18,279 bases of DNA from Pseudomonadota bacterium (GTDB lineage Bacteria; Pseudomonadota; Gammaproteobacteria; Acidithiobacillales; Acidithiobacillaceae): assembly GCA_021840785.1 (NCBI GenBank), contig JAKBXD010000016.1, forward strand, positions 988 to 19,266, written 5' to 3'. The notes under the pieces were generated by a model that saw only the letters and a list, made by a program, of their open reading frames with translations, was not told where the DNA came from and searched no databases. Of the stretch, positions 14,156 to 18,279 are shown piece by piece (the first letter of the stretch is position 1; every line of letters begins with the position of its first letter). Position numbers and translations under genes: made by a program.

Positions 14156-15031
14156 ATGTTTCATGGCAGTATGGTAGCTTTGGTGACGCCCATGCGGGCG
14201 GACGGCGTGGTAGATGACACTGCGCTCCGCGATCTGGTGGAGTGGCATATCGCCGAAGGGACGCACGCATTGGTTGCCGTCGGTACCACGGGAGAATCCG
14301 CCACCCTGGAAATGAGGGAACATGTGGCGGTGATTCGGACCGTCGTGGAGCAGGTCAAAGGGCGCATCCCGGTGATCGCCGGGACCGGAGCCAATGCGAC
14401 CTATGAGGCCATAGAGCTCACCCGTGCGGCCATGGAAGTCAAAGCTGATGCGGCCCTGCTGGTTTCCCCTTATTACAATAAGCCTACCCAGGAAGGGCTG
14501 TTCCAGCACTATTCGGCGATCGCCGAGCAATGCCACTTTCCCATGATTCTCTACAATGTCCCTGGCCGCACCGCTGGGGATATTTTACCAGAGACAGTAG
14601 CGCGTCTGGCGCCGCGTGCCGATATCATCGGCATCAAAGAAGCGAGCGGTAAAGTCGAGCGGGTTGCTGAAATTCTGGCTTTGTGTGGGGATCAGGTGCA
14701 GGTGTACAGCGGCGATGATGGTGCCGCCCTGGCCGCCCTGGCATTGGGTGCACGTGGCGTGATCTCGGTCACCGCCAATGTGGCGCCCCGGCTGATGGCG
14801 CGGATGTGTGATCTGGCGCTGGCCGGTGACTTTATTGGTGCCCGTGCGGTCAACGCGCAACTGGTGGGGTTACACCGGGATCTCTTTCTGGAGTCCAACC
14901 CCATCCCGGTCAAATGGGCCCTGCACGAGATGGGCCGCATGGGAGCGGCTCTGCGTCTGCCCCTGACCCCTTTTTCGTCTGTTCATCATGAGCGTCTGCG
15001 CGAAAGTTTGCGTCGGGCGCAGTGTGTCTAA
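14156..15031 (+). CDS. dapA: 4-hydroxy-tetrahydrodipicolinate synthase
   Basis: A 291-residue TIM-barrel aldolase. It joins pyruvate and aspartate semialdehyde in the first step of the lysine and meso-diaminopimelate branch, feeding peptidoglycan. The Schiff-base Lys161 (GIKEASG), Tyr133 and Arg138 (YNVPGRT), and Thr44-Thr45 (VGTTGES) are all in the canonical positions. LLVSPYYNKPTQEGLFQHY is the family's second signature. Length equals that of E. coli DapA within one residue. GGGAG before ATG 14156 is the likely ribosome binding site. It starts a series with bamC, purB and purC, as in the E. coli dapA-bamC-purC order. Confidence 0.97.
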   Translation: MFHGSMVALVTPMRADGVVDDTALRDLVEWHIAEGTHALVAVGTTGESATLEMREHVAVIRTVVEQVKGRIPVIAGTGANATYEAIELTRAAMEVKADAALLVSPYYNKPTQEGLFQHYSAIAEQCHFPMILYNVPGRTAGDILPETVARLAPRADIIGIKEASGKVERVAEILALCGDQVQVYSGDDGAALAALALGARGVISVTANVAPRLMARMCDLALAGDFIGARAVNAQLVGLHRDLFLESNPIPVKWALHEMGRMGAALRLPLTPFSSVHHERLRESLRRAQCV

Positions 15032-15068
15032 TTATTCTCGCGCCTGGTCGCGTTTAGTGGAGTCTTGC

Positions 15069-16196
15069 ATGCGCCGTTACGTAGCTCTTGCCGTGGTTGC
15101 CAGTCTGGGTTTGGGGGGATGTTCCTACATCCCCTTCTTCAAGTCTAACAGTGGCCCGAAATACCAGGATTCCAAGGTGATGGAACCCCTGAAGATTCCA
15201 CCGGATCTGCTGGCGCAGGCGCCGCAACCGGGAGTTACCATACCGGGGGGGGCGGTAACTTCCAGCGAGCTGTCGAAGGATAGCGCCTCCGGTGGTTACG
15301 GGCTGTTTCAGCCCCACACGGCGGCCGGGCAGCAGCCAGTCGAAGAAAACATGCTGCCGGGTGTGAGCGCGCAAATTCTGGGTGCCGGTGCGGATTTGCG
15401 TTTGAGCACAAGCGCGAAGCCGGCCCAGATTTGGGCTGCCTTGAAAGCGACACTGGCAGCAGATGAGACTACGGTGGCGAAATTCTCTCCGCAACAGGAC
15501 GAGCTGGTCACCAACTGGCGGGATTTCCGCAGCGGTCTGGCCTTTGTACTGGGGAACACCGTGGCACCTACCCATCGGGAGAGATACACCTTTCATCTGA
15601 ATGCGGGCGAAAATGGATCCGAAATCTTGACGATACAGCAGGATCGCGTTTGGAATAACCCTACAGGTGGCAGTGTGAAATGGACGAAAGTACCCGCCGA
15701 TGCCAGGCACAACCGGCAGATTATGGAAGCGCTGCGAAAGCGCCTGAGCCAGGAATCACTCCTCGCGGAAATGCCGGACATTAAGGTTACCCGTTACCAG
15801 GATGATCGTGGCCCTTATCTGGTGTTGAATGTGGTTCCCGCCAAGGCACAGCCGGCGGTACAAATGGTTTTGCAGAATCTGGGTTATCCCGTGCAAAGTG
15901 CGGGCATGGGGGTATGGGATGTTCAAGTGCAGGAAGGTGGTGCACAGGCAGATCGGAAACAGGGCTTCATCGGCGGCATCTTCCAGCGGACCTGGGACAA
16001 CATCAAGGCTATCTGGAGCAGCCCGGAAAAGCGGAAACCCATTTCGGTGCGGGTGAAGCTGTTGCGCATGAAAAACAACGAGGGCAGCGTACTGGAGACG
16101 ACTTCGGGCGTTGGCAAGGATGCCGCCACATGGTCCGCAGAGATTCTCGACAAGCTGCAGTCGGGTCTGTCTTCCAAGAATGGAGACAAGGCATGA
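15069..16196 (+). CDS. bamC: Outer-membrane assembly lipoprotein BamC (NlpB)
   Basis: A 375-residue lipoprotein of the BAM complex, which folds beta-barrel proteins into the outer membrane. The signal MRRYVALAVVASLGLGGC has a lipobox ending in Cys18. An unstructured stretch follows (KYQDSKVMEPLKIPPDLL, the part that contacts BamD in known structures), then two helix-grip domains (about 110-215 and 255-370). The start is ATG 15069 because GGAG (15059-15062) lies 6 bp upstream and the signal peptide begins there; the open frame reaches back into dapA but that part has no role. It lies 37 bp after dapA and overlaps purB by 4 bp. Position next to dapA and before purC supports the call. No other Bam subunits are nearby. 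Confidence 0.9.
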   Translation: MRRYVALAVVASLGLGGCSYIPFFKSNSGPKYQDSKVMEPLKIPPDLLAQAPQPGVTIPGGAVTSSELSKDSASGGYGLFQPHTAAGQQPVEENMLPGVSAQILGAGADLRLSTSAKPAQIWAALKATLAADETTVAKFSPQQDELVTNWRDFRSGLAFVLGNTVAPTHRERYTFHLNAGENGSEILTIQQDRVWNNPTGGSVKWTKVPADARHNRQIMEALRKRLSQESLLAEMPDIKVTRYQDDRGPYLVLNVVPAKAQPAVQMVLQNLGYPVQSAGMGVWDVQVQEGGAQADRKQGFIGGIFQRTWDNIKAIWSSPEKRKPISVRVKLLRMKNNEGSVLETTSGVGKDAATWSAEILDKLQSGLSSKNGDKA

Positions 16197-17500
16197 TCGA
16201 GCGCTATACGCGCCCGGAAATGGGTGCCTTATGGACGCAGGATGCCAAATATCAGGCCTGGCTCGATGTGGAGCTGGCAGCTTGCCGGGCGCTGGCGGTA
16301 CGGGGGCAGATTCCCGCCGACGCCTTGGCCGAGATCGAGGCGAAAGCGGCTTTTGATAGCACCCGTATTGCGGAAATTGAGCTGGAAGTCAAACACGACG
16401 TCATCGCCTTTCTGACGTCGGTGGCCGAGCATGTGGGGCCGTCCAGCCGCTTCATCCATCTGGGCCTGACCTCTTCGGATGTGGTGGATACGGGGTTTGC
16501 GCTGCAATTGAAGCGTTCCGGGGTGCTGCTGCTGGAAGGGATGGACCGCTTGCACCGGGCCTTGGTGAAGTTGGCCTGGAAGCATAAGGATACGCTGATG
16601 ATCGGCCGCTCCCACGGCATTCACGCGGAGCCCATCACTTTTGGTCTGAAGGTGGCGGTCTGGTGTGCCGAGGCGCAGCGCAATCGGCAACGTCTGGTCA
16701 GTGCCATCGCCGCGGTGTCGGCGGGCATGTTGTCGGGGGCTGTGGGCACTTTCGCCAACATCGATCCTAGTGTCGAAGACGCGGTCTGTGCGGAGCTGGG
16801 GCTGACCCCGGAACTGGCCAGTACGCAAGTCATTTCCCGGGATCGTCATGCCGAATTTTTTGGTGCCTTGGCGGTGATTGCCGGATCTATTGAAAAGATT
16901 GCCGTGGAAATTCGCCATTTGCAGCGCACCGAGGTGTTGGAGGCGGAGGAGCCATTTAGCGCCGGGCAGAAGGGCAGTTCCGCCATGCCCCACAAGCGCA
17001 ATCCCATCCTCTCCGAGAATCTGACCGGTCTTGCCCGTCTGCTGCGCGGTTATGCGGGCATGGCGCTGGAGGACATCGCCCTCTGGCATGAGCGCGATAT
17101 CTCCCACTCCAGTGTGGAGCGGGTGATTGGCCCCGACGCCTGCATTGTCATGGATTTCATGTTCCACCGGGCGAGCGGCCTGCTGGAACGGCTGGTGGTC
17201 TATCCGCAGCGGATGCTGGAAAACCTGCATAAAATGCACGGCCTGATTTTCTCGCAGCGAGTGCTGCTGGCGCTCACCGAGAAGGGCATGCTGCGCGAAG
17301 ATGCCTATCGGGTGGTGCAGCGCAGCGCGATGCAGGTCTGGGAGGCGAATGCGGATTTTAAGTCGCTTCTGGCGGCGGACCCGCAGATTCAGCCTTATCT
17401 GAACGCGCAGGAATTGACGGAATTGTTTGATCTTGCCTATCACACCCGCAACATTGATGCCATTTTCGCCCGTGTTTTTCCGGAAGGGCAACCCCGATGA
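16193..17500 (+). CDS. purB: Adenylosuccinate lyase
   Basis: A 435-residue member of the fumarase/aspartase superfamily. It removes fumarate from SAICAR and from adenylosuccinate in purine synthesis. TSSDVVDT (93-100), [10 protein letters not shown] with His141, and the signature [10 protein letters not shown] (262-271) with the catalytic serine are all intact. The length (about 430) and the opening IERYTRPEM are those of the shorter Bacillus/Thermotoga-type enzyme, not the longer E. coli type. ATG 16193 overlaps the bamC stop by 4 bp (ATGA); a longer frame upstream lies inside bamC. It overlaps purC by 4 bp, so the two purine genes, adjacent in function, are translationally coupled. Confidence 0.96.
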   Translation: MIERYTRPEMGALWTQDAKYQAWLDVELAACRALAVRGQIPADALAEIEAKAAFDSTRIAEIELEVKHDVIAFLTSVAEHVGPSSRFIHLGLTSSDVVDTGFALQLKRSGVLLLEGMDRLHRALVKLAWKHKDTLMIGRSHGIHAEPITFGLKVAVWCAEAQRNRQRLVSAIAAVSAGMLSGAVGTFANIDPSVEDAVCAELGLTPELASTQVISRDRHAEFFGALAVIAGSIEKIAVEIRHLQRTEVLEAEEPFSAGQKGSSAMPHKRNPILSENLTGLARLLRGYAGMALEDIALWHERDISHSSVERVIGPDACIVMDFMFHRASGLLERLVVYPQRMLENLHKMHGLIFSQRVLLALTEKGMLREDAYRVVQRSAMQVWEANADFKSLLAADPQIQPYLNAQELTELFDLAYHTRNIDAIFARVFPEGQPR

Positions 17501-18219
17501 GCGAACGTACAGCCCTTTACGAGGGCAAGGCCAAGATCGTCTATGCCAGCGAATCACCCGATGAACTGGTTCTGCATTTCAAGGACGACACTTCGGCCTT
17601 TGACGGCGAAAAGGTCGAGCAGCTTGCTCATAAAGGCGAGATAAACAATGCGTTCAATACCTTCATCATGGAGTATTTGCAGGGTGAGGGTGTGCCGACC
17701 CATTTTATCCGCCGCCTCAATGCGCGAGAAAGCCTGGTGCGCCGTCTGGAGATGATCCCGGTGGAGTGTGTGGTACGGAATCGGGCGGCGGGATCCTTGT
17801 CCAAGCGCCTGGGTATCGAGGAGGGCCGGATTCTGGAGCCGCCGACGCTGGAATTTTTCCTGAAGAACGATGCGCTGCATGATCCGATGATTAACACCTC
17901 CCATATTCGCACTTTCGGCTGGGCAACGACAGAAGAAGTGGAAGCGATGCGCCGCTGGACCATGCGGGTCAATATATTGCTGTCCGCACTATTTGCAAAA
18001 GCGAATCTGATTCTGGTGGACTTTAAGCTGGAGTTCGGGCGTTTTGACGGGGAGCTTTATCTCGGCGATGAATTCAGCCCCGATGGCTGCCGACTCTGGG
18101 ACGCCCGGAGTCTGGAAAAAATGGATAAAGATCGCTTTCGTCGCAATCTGGGCGGGGTGGTGGAAGCGTATATAGAAGTCGCGCGCCGCCTGGGCGTGCC
18201 GCTCCCAGCGGTATCATAA
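17497..18219 (+). CDS. purC: Phosphoribosylaminoimidazole-succinocarboxamide (SAICAR) synthase
   Basis: A 240-residue ATP-dependent ligase joining aspartate to CAIR in purine synthesis. The product, SAICAR, is the substrate of the upstream purB enzyme. Visible motifs are [12 protein letters not shown] at the start, [14 protein letters not shown] (26-39), the conserved EINN (48-51), [21 protein letters not shown] (90-110), and [12 protein letters not shown] followed by [14 protein letters not shown], which is the family's C-terminal signature. Length matches the E. coli enzyme. It overlaps purB by 4 bp and ends the visible operon. No frameshift or missing residue was found. Confidence 0.97.
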   Translation: MSERTALYEGKAKIVYASESPDELVLHFKDDTSAFDGEKVEQLAHKGEINNAFNTFIMEYLQGEGVPTHFIRRLNARESLVRRLEMIPVECVVRNRAAGSLSKRLGIEEGRILEPPTLEFFLKNDALHDPMINTSHIRTFGWATTEEVEAMRRWTMRVNILLSALFAKANLILVDFKLEFGRFDGELYLGDEFSPDGCRLWDARSLEKMDKDRFRRNLGGVVEAYIEVARRLGVPLPAVS

Positions 18220-18234
18220 AGTCAGTGTCTTTCC

Positions 18235-18270
18235 AGCGGGATAGCCTGCGGGCTCGTCCTGCCGCTTTTC
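18235..18270 (+). terminator. Probable rho-independent terminator after purC
   Basis: Downstream of the purC stop, AGCGG (18235-18239) and CCGCT (18262-18266) enclose an inner AGCC/GGCT stem with a TGCG loop, then TTTTC follows. The outer stem has mismatches in its middle, so strength is uncertain. No gene is supported in the last 60 bp. Confidence 0.45.
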
Positions 18271-18279
18271 TTGAATGAG

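Noticed and set aside
14988..15068. 27-codon upstream extension of bamC into dapA
   Set aside because: ATG 15069 has a good GGAG site and begins a clear lipoprotein signal; the extension would bury this signal.
16229..17557. 442-codon open frame on the minus strand
   Set aside because: It is antisense to purB, which has complete catalytic motifs; its low-complexity basic composition fits a shadow frame.
1..18279. CRISPR arrays, insertion sequences, prophage or integration into tRNA genes
   Set aside because: No regularly spaced direct repeats, transposase or integrase motifs were seen, and neither tRNA is flanked by a duplicated 3' end.

Overview
The window looks like chromosomal DNA from a gammaproteobacterium-like, Gram-negative, sulfur-metabolising organism. 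Evidence for a Gram-negative cell: BamC, TolC and an RND efflux system. Evidence for broadly gammaproteobacterial gene order: dapA-bamC-purC and a YibN-like rhodanese next to glutaredoxin. Moderately high GC and the thiol/sulfur-handling genes would fit Acidithiobacillus or a relative, but the genus is an inference from general gene content and no marker gene proves it. Nearly all genes are on the + strand; the clear exception is tRNA-Gly.

Layout. (1) 2-816: the tail of a TatD-family nuclease overlapping tcdA, a tRNA-modification enzyme. (2) 817-3700: an AT-rich palindromic spacer, then a small SCP2 sterol-carrier-domain protein, a PhnD-like substrate-binding protein without an export signal, and ubiD, the ubiquinone-pathway decarboxylase. 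(3) 3701-4033: a bidirectional terminator, a minus-strand tRNA-Gly(CCC) with its own promoter, and the leader of the next gene. (4) 4034-11770: the most interesting block. It holds an ArsR-family repressor with two cysteines spaced as in the persulfide sensors BigR/SqrR, a 259-bp regulatory gap with a strong palindrome, then TolC, membrane-fusion lipoprotein, RND pump, a DUF2892 membrane protein, a membrane-anchored rhodanese, a CPYC glutaredoxin and a zinc-type thioredoxin 2. (5) 11825-13872: a Tat-exported N-acetylmuramoyl-L-alanine amidase and a hemolysin III/TrhA membrane protein. (6) 13891-14004: tRNA-Glu(CTC) with a good promoter. (7) 14156-18219: dapA, bamC, purB and purC in a tight series with 4-bp overlaps at bamC/purB and purB/purC, then a probable terminator.

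How the genes may work together. Block 4 reads as an enlarged version of the E. coli ygaV-ygaP idea (BigR-like repressor plus rhodanese/DUF2892 membrane protein). Here the rhodanese and DUF2892 parts are separate genes, a complete tripartite RND exporter lies between regulator and rhodanese, and glutaredoxin and thioredoxin follow. The hypothesis is a reactive-sulfur sensing, reduction and export locus. The individual families are well supported by sequence; the joint function and the pump substrate are inference. The remaining genes are housekeeping: lysine/peptidoglycan precursor synthesis, outer-membrane assembly, purine synthesis, cell separation, ubiquinone synthesis and tRNA modification.
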